DNA of 64,000 nucleotides. Source: Streptomyces indicus. GTDB taxonomy: Bacteria > Actinomycetota > Actinomycetes > Streptomycetales > Streptomycetaceae. Below are positions 51,143-59,059 of this stretch, one piece after another. Both the position numbers and the translations under genes were made by a program. Within the stretch, counting starts at the first letter, position 1. Each line of letters begins with the position of its first letter. The notes below the pieces were generated by a model. The model searched no databases, had not been told where the DNA came from, and was given only the letters and a program-made list of their open reading frames with translations. Location of the stretch: contig NZ_FNFF01000017.1 in assembly GCF_900100315.1 (NCBI RefSeq), forward strand, positions 111,511 to 175,510, given 5' to 3'.

Positions 51143-51622
51143 GTGACCGTCTCCGCATCCGCCGCGCCCGCCCCGTTCCTCGACGCCCTGCGCGCGCACA
51201 GCACGCTCAACCTCGCGTACGTGGACGACGCGGGCCGTCCGCAGGCCTGCGCCGTCTTCTACGCCGTGTCGGACGCGGGCACCCTGCTCTTCCTCACCTC
51301 CCCCTCCACCGCCCACGGGACCTTCCTGGCCCGCAGCTCCCCTGCCGCACACGTGGCGTTCACCGTGCAGGCCGACCACCAGACGTGGACGACGATCAAC
51401 GGGGTGCAGGGCAGGGGCACGGCCCGGCGCGTCCCGGACGCGGCCGAGCCCGCCGCCCGCGCCGCCTACCTGGGCGCTTTCCCGTACGTGGCCGAGGACG
51501 CCCGGCTCGCGGGCGCCGTGGGCTCGGCGGCGCTGTGGGAGGTGGTGCCCGGATGGCTGCGGCTCATCGACAACGCGCAGGGGTTCGGGCACAAGGAGGA
51601 GTGGCGGGTGGCTGGGCGCTGA
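51143..51622 (+). CDS. Pyridoxamine 5'-phosphate oxidase family protein
   Basis: A 159-residue split-barrel flavin-binding fold (PPOX-like), seen in FLDALRAHSTLNLAYVDDAGRPQACAVFYAV, then LLFLTSPSTAHGTFLARSSPAAHVAFTV and NGVQGRGTARRV. It could bind FMN, heme or F420; the substrate is not evident. GTG 51143 has CACCCT six bases upstream, so leaderless transcription is likely and it is probably independent of the metalloprotease gene. Confidence 0.85.
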   Translation: MTVSASAAPAPFLDALRAHSTLNLAYVDDAGRPQACAVFYAVSDAGTLLFLTSPSTAHGTFLARSSPAAHVAFTVQADHQTWTTINGVQGRGTARRVPDAAEPAARAAYLGAFPYVAEDARLAGAVGSAALWEVVPGWLRLIDNAQGFGHKEEWRVAGR

Positions 51623-51699
51623 GGGGGCGAGCGGCGGCCGGGCGCCGAGGCGGCGTCGGCCGGGCGCCGACCCGGCAGCCCACCACCGGCACGGCCCGC

Positions 51700-53361
51700 T
51701 CAGGCGGGCAGCCGCTCCAGGATCGCGCCGAAGTCCGCCCCCGCAGCCAGCGTGCCGAACGCGAAGCCGCCGTCGCCCGCGAGCCGTGCCCCGCAGAACG
51801 CGTCGGCCACGGCGGCCGGCGCATGCCGTACGAGCAGCGAGCCCTGGAGCACGAGCGCCGCACGCTCGACCACCCGCCGCGCCCGTATCTGAGCGTCCTC
51901 ACTCAGGACGAGCTCGCCCTGCAACTCCCGCCAGGCCGCGTCAAGGCGCGCGTCGCCGCCGGCCGCCGCCTCCGCCTCGGCGCGGAAGGCCTCCAGGGAC
52001 TCGGGCTCGCGCGCCAACGCCCGCAGCAGATCGAGGGCGTTGACGTTCCCGGAGCCCTCCCAGATCCCGTTGAGCGGCGCCTCCCGGTACAGGCGCGGCA
52101 TCCCTGACGCCTCGTCATAACCATTGCCCCCGAGGCATTCCAGGGCCTCGGCGACGAACGCGGGCTGCCGCTTGCACACCCAGTACTTGCCCACCGCCGT
52201 GGCCAGGCGCAGGAACGCCTTCTCGGACGCGTCCCCGCGCTGCGCCCGGTCCGCGGCGCCCGCGAGCCGCAGCCCGAGGGTGGTCGCGGCCTCCGACTCC
52301 AGGGCCAGGTCCGCCAGCACATTGCGCATCAGCGGCTGGTCGATCAGCTTGGCGCCGAAGACGGAGCGGTGCCGAGTGTGGTGCGCGGCCTGCGCCAGGG
52401 CCTCGCGGATGTGGCCCGCGGAGCCGAGCACGCAGTCGAGCCGGGTCATGGTGACCATGTCGATGATGGTCCGTACGCCCCGGCCCTCGTCGCCCACGAG
52501 CCAGGCCACGGTGTCGTCGAACTCGGGCTCGCTGGAGGCGTTGGAGCGGTTGCCCAGCTTGTCCTTGAGGCGCTGGATGCGGAAGGTGTTGCGGCTGCCG
52601 TCGGGCAGCACGCGCGGCACGAGGAAGCAGGAAAGCCCGCCGGGCGCCTGCGCGAGCACCAGGAACAGATCGTTCATCGGGGCGCTCGTGAACCACTTGT
52701 GCCCCCTCAACCGCCAGGTCCCGTCGGCCTGTTCGGCCGCCGTGGTCGTGTTGGCGCGCACATCGGTACCGCCCTGCTTCTCCGTCATGCCCATCCCGGC
52801 GAGCAGTCCGCGCTTCTCCGTCGGGGTGCGCAGACCCGGGTCGTACGTGCGGCTGGTGAGCAACGGCTCGTAGACCTTGGCGAGTTCGGGGGCGCGGCGC
52901 AGGGCCGGGATGACGGCGTACGTCATCGAGACCGGGCACATGTGCCCCTGCTCCATCATCGTGGCGAGCATGAACGTGCCCGCGCGGGCCACATGCGCAC
53001 CCTCGCGCCCGTCGGCCCAGGCGGACCCCGCGGCGCCGGCACCGACCGTCGCGGTCATGAGGGAGTGGTACGCGGGGTGGAAATCCACCTCGTCGACACG
53101 GTGGCCGTAGCGGTCGTGGGTGCGCAGCTCGGGCTCGAAGCGGTTGGCCTGCTCGGCCCAGACGCGGGCCTCCTTGCTGCCGACGAGCTGCCCGAAGCGG
53201 TGCAGCGCGTCGAGGTGCCAGGCCGCGCCCTCCCTGCGTATGCCCTCGGTGAGCACGGCGTCCTCGGCCGGGTTGTGACCGGTCAACGGCGGTGCCTGGT
53301 TGGTGACTTCATGGGTGACGCCGGCCGGGACCGAGCGGACGGCGGGTGTGGTGCCGGGCAT
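51700..53361 (-). CDS. Acyl-CoA dehydrogenase family protein (AidB-like)
   Basis: A 553-residue flavoprotein resembling AidB-type acyl-CoA dehydrogenases. It is longer than the usual 380-residue enzymes, and the FAD/acyl-binding segments are MGMTEKQGGTDVRANTTTA, GHKWFTSAPMNDLFLVLAQ, TMTRLDCVLGSAGHIREAL and ECLGGNGYDEASGMPRLYREAPLNGIWEGSGNVNALDLLRA. E. coli AidB is linked to alkylation damage, but here the pairing with a TetR gene and the divergent acyl-CoA synthetase suggests acyl-CoA metabolism (inference). ATG 53361 has GGGAGG four bases upstream. Confidence 0.9.
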   Translation of the reverse strand: MPGTTPAVRSVPAGVTHEVTNQAPPLTGHNPAEDAVLTEGIRREGAAWHLDALHRFGQLVGSKEARVWAEQANRFEPELRTHDRYGHRVDEVDFHPAYHSLMTATVGAGAAGSAWADGREGAHVARAGTFMLATMMEQGHMCPVSMTYAVIPALRRAPELAKVYEPLLTSRTYDPGLRTPTEKRGLLAGMGMTEKQGGTDVRANTTTAAEQADGTWRLRGHKWFTSAPMNDLFLVLAQAPGGLSCFLVPRVLPDGSRNTFRIQRLKDKLGNRSNASSEPEFDDTVAWLVGDEGRGVRTIIDMVTMTRLDCVLGSAGHIREALAQAAHHTRHRSVFGAKLIDQPLMRNVLADLALESEAATTLGLRLAGAADRAQRGDASEKAFLRLATAVGKYWVCKRQPAFVAEALECLGGNGYDEASGMPRLYREAPLNGIWEGSGNVNALDLLRALAREPESLEAFRAEAEAAAGGDARLDAAWRELQGELVLSEDAQIRARRVVERAALVLQGSLLVRHAPAAVADAFCGARLAGDGGFAFGTLAAGADFGAILERLPA

Positions 53362-53383
53362 GGGGCCTCCCTGGGCCTGGGTG

Positions 53384-54019
53384 TCAGTCGGTGGGTGCGC
53401 CCGCGCAGCGCAGGGCGGCGGCGACGAGGTCGGCGAGGAGCGCCTGGGGTGGAGCCTGGGATGCGGCGGCCTGGGGTGCGGCCTCGCCGGGGTGTCCGAG
53501 CGGGTCGACGAGCACCTCGCCGACCGCGCCGGTGAGGGCGGCCGCGGTGATCTCGGCGTTCTGCGGCGGCAGTTGCCCGGCCGCCACGCCTTCCCGTACG
53601 ACCTCGGCGAACAGCGCGCGGTAGCGGCGCCGGAACTCCAGCCGCTCGGCGCCGACGGCCGGTTCGGCGGGGGCGGCGAGCAGCGCATAGGCCAGGCCGC
53701 GGTTCTCCAGGGCGCGGCGGGCGAACACCTCGACCCCGCGGCCGAGCCGCTCGACCGGGTCGCCCTCGCCCGCAAGCACCTCGCCGAGCACCTCCACCTC
53801 GCGCCCGGCCGCGCGCCGGAACACCTCGACGGCGAGCTCCGCCTTCGAGGAGAAGTGCTGGTAGACCGAGCCGGCCGCGATCCCGGCCGCGTCGGCGACG
53901 GCGGCCACGGACGCCTGCGCCCAGCCGACGTCGGCGACGACTTCGGTGGCGCAGGCGATCAGGCGCTCGCGTGCGGCGTCGAGGCGACTGATTTCGGCGG
54001 GGGTCTTGCGGTAGGCCAT
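53384..54019 (-). CDS. TetR family transcriptional regulator
   Basis: A 211-residue TetR regulator whose helix-turn-helix is ARERLIACATEVVADVGWAQASVAAVADAAGIAAGSVYQHFSSKAELAVEVF. It lies 22 bp upstream of the AidB-like gene on the same strand and is divergent from the acyl-CoA synthetase, so it probably controls both. TGAA-N6-TTCA at 54028-54041, just upstream of its start, is a candidate operator. The C-terminal part is Ala/Gln-rich. Start ATG 54019. Confidence 0.9.
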   Translation of the reverse strand: MAYRKTPAEISRLDAARERLIACATEVVADVGWAQASVAAVADAAGIAAGSVYQHFSSKAELAVEVFRRAAGREVEVLGEVLAGEGDPVERLGRGVEVFARRALENRGLAYALLAAPAEPAVGAERLEFRRRYRALFAEVVREGVAAGQLPPQNAEITAAALTGAVGEVLVDPLGHPGEAAPQAAASQAPPQALLADLVAAALRCAGAPTD

Positions 54020-54137
54020 GAAAGAAGTGAACCATCATTCAGACCTTCCCGCCAGGGTCGGTCCCGAGTCCGGCCCGGCGCCGGATTCCGACTGTCCGCA
54101 CCCCCGGCCCGGCGGCCCGGCTCGTCAGGAGAACGTG

Positions 54138-55709
54138 ATGCACCTCAGTGCCCTGCTGGACAGCACGGCCCGGTCGGCCGGCGACAAGGAGGCGGTGGTC
54201 TACCGCGAACAGCGCTGGAATCACCGGGAGTTCGCCGATGCGGCCCGGCGCGCGGCCACGGTCCTGGCGGAGGCCGGGCTGCGGCCCGGCGACCGGCTCG
54301 CGGTGATGACGTACAACACCCCGGCCTTCCTCTTCGCGGCCTTCGGCGCCTGGTACGCGGGCGCGACGCTGGTGCCGGTGAACCACAAGCTGCAGACCGC
54401 CGAGGTGGAGCGCCAGCTGCGGCACTGCGGCGCACGGCTCGCGGTAGTGGACGCGGAGATCGGCGGGCGCGCCACCGCGGCCGACGCGGACGTGACCTGG
54501 CTGGTTAGCCACCCCGACGCGCATGTGCCGCCCGCCGGTTCCTTCGAGTCCCTGATCGAGACCGCCGCACCGTGGTCCGGCGAGCGCGGCCCGGACAGCG
54601 ACATCGCGCAGATCCTCTACACCTCCGGCACCTCGGGCACCCCGAAGGGCTGCGTGCACACCCACCGCGGGGTCGCCCTGGCGGCCACGTACAGCGCCGC
54701 GACCGTCCCGCTCCACCGCGACGAGCGCTTCCTGATCTGCATGCCGATCTGGCACGCCTCGCCGCTCAACAACTGGACGCTCAGCACCCTGCTGCTCGGC
54801 GGCACGGTGGTGCTCCAGCGCGAGTACGAGCCGCGCGGCATGCTGGAGCTGATCCGGCGCGAACGGGTCACCGCGCTCTTCGCCGCCCCGATCGCCCTGA
54901 TCGCCCCGACGCAGTCGGTCGCCGACTTCGCGGACTTCGACCTCACGTCCGTGCGCGCCTGGATCTACGGTGCCGGGCCGCTCGACGCCGACACCGCGCG
55001 CCGCCTGATGAAGGCGTACGGCTCAAAGAACTTCCACCAGGTGTACGGGATGAGCGAGATGGGGCCGGTCGGCTCCTCGCTCTCCCCCGCCGAGCAGGTG
55101 GTGAAGGCCGGGTCGATCGGGCGCGGCGGCATGCCGGGCGTGGACCTCAGGGTCGTACGTCCCGACGGCGGCGACGCGGCGGCCGGCGAGACCGGCGAGA
55201 TCTGGCTGTCCGCGGACACCCGCATGGTCGGCTACCTGGACGACGAGGCCGCCACCGCCGAGGTGTTCGCGGGCGACTGGTACCGCAGCGGGGACCTCGG
55301 CCGGGTGGACGAGGACGGGTTCGTGACGGTGGTCGACCGGATCAAGGACGTGATCATCACCGGCGGCGAGAACGTCGCCTCACAGGAGGTGGAGGGCGCC
55401 CTGCGCGGCCACCCGGACGTGCTCGACGTGGCGGTGGTGGGCCGGCCGCATCCGCAGTGGGGCGAGACGGTGGTGGCCGTGGTCGTGCCGCGGGACGGGT
55501 CCGGGCTCGCGCTGGACGAGCTGCGGTCGTGGCTCGGTCCGCGGCTGGCCAAGTACAAGATCCCGCGCGAGCTGGTCCTGCGCGAGACCCTGCCGCGTAC
55601 GCCCTCGGGGAAGGTGACGAAGCATGTGCTGCGGGCCGAGCTCGCGGAAGGAACGGGACGCGGCGCGGCTGCCGAACCGGCTGCGGGTGAGCAGCCGTTG
55701 AGCGCCTGA
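54138..55709 (+). CDS. Acyl-CoA synthetase (AMP-binding, class I adenylate-forming)
   Basis: A 523-residue ligase activating a carboxylic acid via an acyl-adenylate to its CoA thioester. Motifs in order: the P-loop ILYTSGTSGTPKGCVHTH (about 160-177), YGMSEMGPVG, the hinge region SGDLGRVDEDGFVTVVDRIKDVIITGGENV, and the catalytic lysine in RTPSGKVTKHVLR near the C-terminus. It resembles fatty acid/crotonobetaine-type CoA ligases. ATG 54138 has AGGAG at seven bases. It is divergent from the TetR/AidB-like pair, forming an acyl-CoA metabolic module. Confidence 0.93.
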   Translation: MHLSALLDSTARSAGDKEAVVYREQRWNHREFADAARRAATVLAEAGLRPGDRLAVMTYNTPAFLFAAFGAWYAGATLVPVNHKLQTAEVERQLRHCGARLAVVDAEIGGRATAADADVTWLVSHPDAHVPPAGSFESLIETAAPWSGERGPDSDIAQILYTSGTSGTPKGCVHTHRGVALAATYSAATVPLHRDERFLICMPIWHASPLNNWTLSTLLLGGTVVLQREYEPRGMLELIRRERVTALFAAPIALIAPTQSVADFADFDLTSVRAWIYGAGPLDADTARRLMKAYGSKNFHQVYGMSEMGPVGSSLSPAEQVVKAGSIGRGGMPGVDLRVVRPDGGDAAAGETGEIWLSADTRMVGYLDDEAATAEVFAGDWYRSGDLGRVDEDGFVTVVDRIKDVIITGGENVASQEVEGALRGHPDVLDVAVVGRPHPQWGETVVAVVVPRDGSGLALDELRSWLGPRLAKYKIPRELVLRETLPRTPSGKVTKHVLRAELAEGTGRGAAAEPAAGEQPLSA

Positions 55710-55885
55710 GGGGACGTGGCGGTGGACGGCCGCGGTGAGGTGCGGCGGGGGTCGGCGGTGAAGGGCGGCGGGCGCCGGCGGCGAGGTGCGGCGGGTGCCG
55801 ACTGCGAGGCGCCGGTGGCCCGTCACCCCAGGTGCCGCCGGCCCACCGCCCCACCCCACCACGCGCCGCCACGTATCGTCGCCGT

Positions 55886-56506
55886 ATGGCCGATGAGCAG
55901 GGACAGCGGGTACGCAGGGGGCCGGGGCGGCCGCGGCAGGAGCACATGAACCGTGCGGTGCTCGACGCCGTGGTCGACCTGGTCGCGGAATCCGGGATGG
56001 GCGCGCTCACCATGGACGCCGTGGCGGCCCGTGCGGGCGTGAGCAAGCCGGCCGTGTACCGGCGCTGGCCCACCAAACAGGATCTGATCATCGCCGCCGC
56101 GGAGTCCCGGATCGGCCCGCTCGTCGTGCCCGATCTCGGGGATTTCCGGGCCGAGTTGCGGGTTGTCCTGACGACCCGCATGGCGGCGTACCGGCAGCCG
56201 GGCGTGGGCCGGCTGCTCGCCGGGGTGATCGGCGCGGCGGCGGAGGCGGACGCCGAACCTGCCGCCTACCGCGCGTACACCGCACGCGTGACCAGCGAGA
56301 CCCGGCATGTACTCGACCGCGGGGTGGCCCGCGGCGACGTACGCCCCGACGCCGACCTCGCGGCCGTCACGACGCTGGTGGCCTCCTCCCTCCTGTTCCG
56401 CCTGGTGGGCGAACAGCAGAAGCCGGACGAGGCGCTGGTCGACGCGGTGGTGGAGCTGATCGGCAGAGCCGTCGCCATCCAGCCCGGGCCCGTATCCGAC
56501 GCTTAG
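55886..56506 (+). CDS. TetR family regulator of the dioxygenase cassette
   Basis: A 206-residue TetR regulator. The GRPRQEHMNRAVLDAVVDLVAESGMGALTMDAVAARAGVSKPAVYRRWPTKQDLI segment is the helix-turn-helix with the KPAVYRRW recognition helix. The TetR_C-type domain follows. TATCGT six bases upstream of ATG 55886 predicts a leaderless transcript. It precedes, on the same strand, the TauD-type dioxygenase, MFS and aldehyde dehydrogenase genes. The 226-bp gap between it and the dioxygenase holds two short palindromes, so it is the likely regulator of the cassette. Confidence 0.92.
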   Translation: MADEQGQRVRRGPGRPRQEHMNRAVLDAVVDLVAESGMGALTMDAVAARAGVSKPAVYRRWPTKQDLIIAAAESRIGPLVVPDLGDFRAELRVVLTTRMAAYRQPGVGRLLAGVIGAAAEADAEPAAYRAYTARVTSETRHVLDRGVARGDVRPDADLAAVTTLVASSLLFRLVGEQQKPDEALVDAVVELIGRAVAIQPGPVSDA

Positions 56507-56637
56507 TCAATTCCCCCGCGCGTCAAGCGAGTAGCGCTCGCCGACGCGCGCTCCGGCATGCCCGCACCCGCGCGGCAGCCGTCGCGGAACCCGCACGAAA
56601 TCCATGCCGCCCACCCCCTTGCCCCGCCGTGCCGCAA

Positions 56638-56660
56638 TATCGATACTGCCGGTTACGTAA
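56638..56660. promoter_or_regulatory. Twin palindromes upstream of the TauD-type dioxygenase
   Basis: TATCGATA (56638-56645) and TTACGTAA (56653-56660) lie in a small AT-richer patch 73-95 bp upstream of the dioxygenase start. Likely promoter/operator of the cassette. Confidence 0.4.
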
Positions 56661-56732
56661 TCAGCTGTGCAGTGCCCCATGCGCTGCTCGCCGATCGACT
56701 GCGCCATCACCGCTCGCTGTCCGGGAGGACCC

Positions 56733-57668
56733 ATGCAGGACGTCGCGACGGCCCCCGTGGCCGACCCCAAGCCCGTACTGGACAAGCCCTTGATGCACTA
56801 CGGGCGCCGCACCCTCGACCGGCTCGCCCCCGGCGCCGAGCAGCCGGCGTACCGCCTGTTCGACGTCAGCCCGCTGACCCCGCACTTCGGCGCCGTGCTC
56901 AACGGCGTCGACCTCACCGCGCCGATCACCGCGGAGCTCGCCGAGGAGCTGCGGCAGGCGCTCCTCGAATGGAAGGTGATCTTCTTCCGCGGGCAGACCG
57001 GTTTCACCGCCGAGCACCAGGTCGCGCTCTCCGCGGTCTGGGGCTCCCCGGAGCCCAACCCGTTTTTCGCGCAGACCGGCACCCCCGGCATCTCGCGGCT
57101 GGCCAAGGACGCCAAGGCCGCGGGCAACAAGAACATCTGGCACAGCGACCACTCGTTCATGGCCAACCCGTCGCTGGGCGCGGTACTGCGCGCCGTCGAG
57201 GTGCCCGCCGCGGGCGGCGACACGATGTGGGCCGACATGGCGGCCGCGTACGACAACCTGCCCGAGGACCTGAAGCAGCGCATCGAGGGCCTGACCGCCG
57301 TGCACGACTGGGAGGCCAGCTGGGGCGCCCTCATGAACGAGGAGCAGAAGGCGGCCTTCCGCGCGAACTGGCCGCAGGTCGAGCACCCGGTCGTGGTGCG
57401 CCACCCGCGCAGCGGCCGCAGGACGCTCTACGTCAACGAGCCCTTCACGCGCCGCATCAAGGGCCTGTCCGAGGCGGAGAACCGCGAACTGCTCGACATC
57501 CTGGTGCTCCAGGCGCGCATCCCCGAGTTCCAGATCCGCTTCCACTGGGAGCCGGACTCGATCGCGGTTTGGGACAACATCGCCACCCAGCACTACGCCG
57601 TCAACGACTACTTCCCGCAGCGCCGGGTGATGGAGCGCATCGCCATCGCCGGGGTCCCGCTGTCATGA
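56733..57668 (+). CDS. TauD/TfdA family Fe(II)/2-oxoglutarate dioxygenase
   Basis: A 311-residue dioxygenase. The iron-binding facial triad is His137-x-Asp139 (NIWHSDHSF) and the distal His287 (NIATQHYAVNDY), followed by an Arg-rich PQRRVMER for 2-oxoglutarate binding. Relatives hydroxylate taurine, alkylsulfates or aryloxyalkanoates next to a heteroatom, releasing an aldehyde or keto product. The substrate here is unknown. ATG 56733 follows GGGAGGA. The stop overlaps the MFS start (ATGA), so uptake and attack are translationally coupled. Confidence 0.93.
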   Translation: MQDVATAPVADPKPVLDKPLMHYGRRTLDRLAPGAEQPAYRLFDVSPLTPHFGAVLNGVDLTAPITAELAEELRQALLEWKVIFFRGQTGFTAEHQVALSAVWGSPEPNPFFAQTGTPGISRLAKDAKAAGNKNIWHSDHSFMANPSLGAVLRAVEVPAAGGDTMWADMAAAYDNLPEDLKQRIEGLTAVHDWEASWGALMNEEQKAAFRANWPQVEHPVVVRHPRSGRRTLYVNEPFTRRIKGLSEAENRELLDILVLQARIPEFQIRFHWEPDSIAVWDNIATQHYAVNDYFPQRRVMERIAIAGVPLS

Positions 57669-59002
57669 CGGCCGCCCCGCCCTTGCCGCACACGGAGGTG
57701 GACACCGTCACCGAGACCAGGCGCGCGTGGACCGTGACCGCGCTGCTCGTGGTCTTCATGATGGTCAACTTCGCGGACAAATCCGTGCTCGGGCTCGCCG
57801 CCGATGAGATACGGGCCGATCTCGGCCTGAACGCAACGGAGTTCGGGCTGGCCAACAGCGCGTTCTTCCTGCTGTTCTCGGTGGCCGCAGTCGTGGTGGG
57901 CCTCGCCGCCGACCGCGTCTCGCCGCGGCTGCTGCTCCTGCTGATGGCGCTGCTGTGGTCGGTGGCCCAGGTGCCGGCCGCGATCGGCGGCGGCCTCGCC
58001 GTCCTGATCGCCTCGCGGGTCTTCCTGGGCGCGGCGGAAGGGCCCGCGTTCCCCGTGGCCCAACAGGCCACCCTGGCCTGGTTCCCCGACCACAGGCGCA
58101 ACCTGCCCGGCGCGCTCATCACGCTGGGGGTCACCCTCGGTGTGATCGCCTCGGCGCCGGGTCTGTCCTGGGTGATCCAGCACCACGGCTGGCGTGCGGC
58201 CCTGTGGGTGCTCGTGGCGGCCGGGGTCGTGTGGGCGGCGGCGTGGCGGATGTGGGGGGCGGACGGGCCGTACGGCGGGAAGGAGCGGGGCGGGGTGGGC
58301 GGGCGTGGGGCTGCCGGCGGGGTACGCCTGCCGAGCACCCCGACGGGCAGCCCGCCGAACAGCCCGCCGGCCGTCCCGTACCGCCGGATCTTCGCCACCC
58401 GCACCTGGATCGGCGCGACCCTCGCGTACTTCACGAGCTACTGGATCGTGGCGCTGATGCTGGTCTGGATGCCCTCGTACCTGCGCAACGCGCTCGGCTA
58501 CTCCGCGCACACCGCGGGCCTGATCATCACCGCGCCCTGGCTGCTCGGCGCCCTGGTGCTGCTCGGGCAGGCCGGACTCACCGGACTGCTGCTGCGGCGC
58601 GGGGCGAGCAGCCGGCTGGCCCGCGGCCACGTGGGCGGCGGGCTGCTCGCGGCCGGCGCCGCGGCCTGTCTCGCGGTACCGCTGACGGACGGCACGCTCG
58701 CGAAGACGGTCCTCGTCACGCTCGGGTGCGGGTTCGGCGGCGCGTACGCCACCGTCGCCGTCACCACCGTCGCCGAACTCGCCCCGGCCGCGCGCGGCGG
58801 TGGCGCCCTGGGCGTCATGAACGCGGTGGTCACGGCCTCCGGTCTCGCCGCACCCGCCGTGGTCGGCGCCCTCGTGGACGCACAGGGGACGGCCGGCTAC
58901 CAGCACGCCGTCCTGCTGTCCGGGCTGCTGCTCGCCGCCGGCGCCGCCGCGTCCTTCCTGCTCGTCGACCCCGCGCGGGACACCGCCCGCCTGAAGGCCT
59001 GA
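57665..59002 (+). CDS. MFS transporter of the dioxygenase cassette
   Basis: A 445-residue 12-helix transporter resembling the anion:cation symporter branch used for uptake of organic acids. It has VNFADKSVLGLAADEIRADLGLNATEFGLANSAFFLLFS in helix 1 and the following loop, and RVFLGAAEGPAFPVAQQATLAWFP, the typical ACS motif around helix 4. The central loop is long and Gly/Pro-rich. ATG 57665 overlaps the dioxygenase stop by four bases. It probably imports the dioxygenase substrate (inference from coupling). Confidence 0.9.
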   Translation: MTAAPPLPHTEVDTVTETRRAWTVTALLVVFMMVNFADKSVLGLAADEIRADLGLNATEFGLANSAFFLLFSVAAVVVGLAADRVSPRLLLLLMALLWSVAQVPAAIGGGLAVLIASRVFLGAAEGPAFPVAQQATLAWFPDHRRNLPGALITLGVTLGVIASAPGLSWVIQHHGWRAALWVLVAAGVVWAAAWRMWGADGPYGGKERGGVGGRGAAGGVRLPSTPTGSPPNSPPAVPYRRIFATRTWIGATLAYFTSYWIVALMLVWMPSYLRNALGYSAHTAGLIITAPWLLGALVLLGQAGLTGLLLRRGASSRLARGHVGGGLLAAGAAACLAVPLTDGTLAKTVLVTLGCGFGGAYATVAVTTVAELAPAARGGGALGVMNAVVTASGLAAPAVVGALVDAQGTAGYQHAVLLSGLLLAAGAAASFLLVDPARDTARLKA

Positions 59003-59059
59003 TCTCTCCCTGTACGCACGGGAGTTACCGGTCTCCCGCCGCACTCACTGGAGTTGCCC

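Noticed and set aside
55732..55885. In-frame upstream extension of the TetR gene at 55832
   Set aside because: The extra 18 residues are Pro/Arg-rich, and a -10 box sits six bases before ATG 55886, so the shorter start is preferred.
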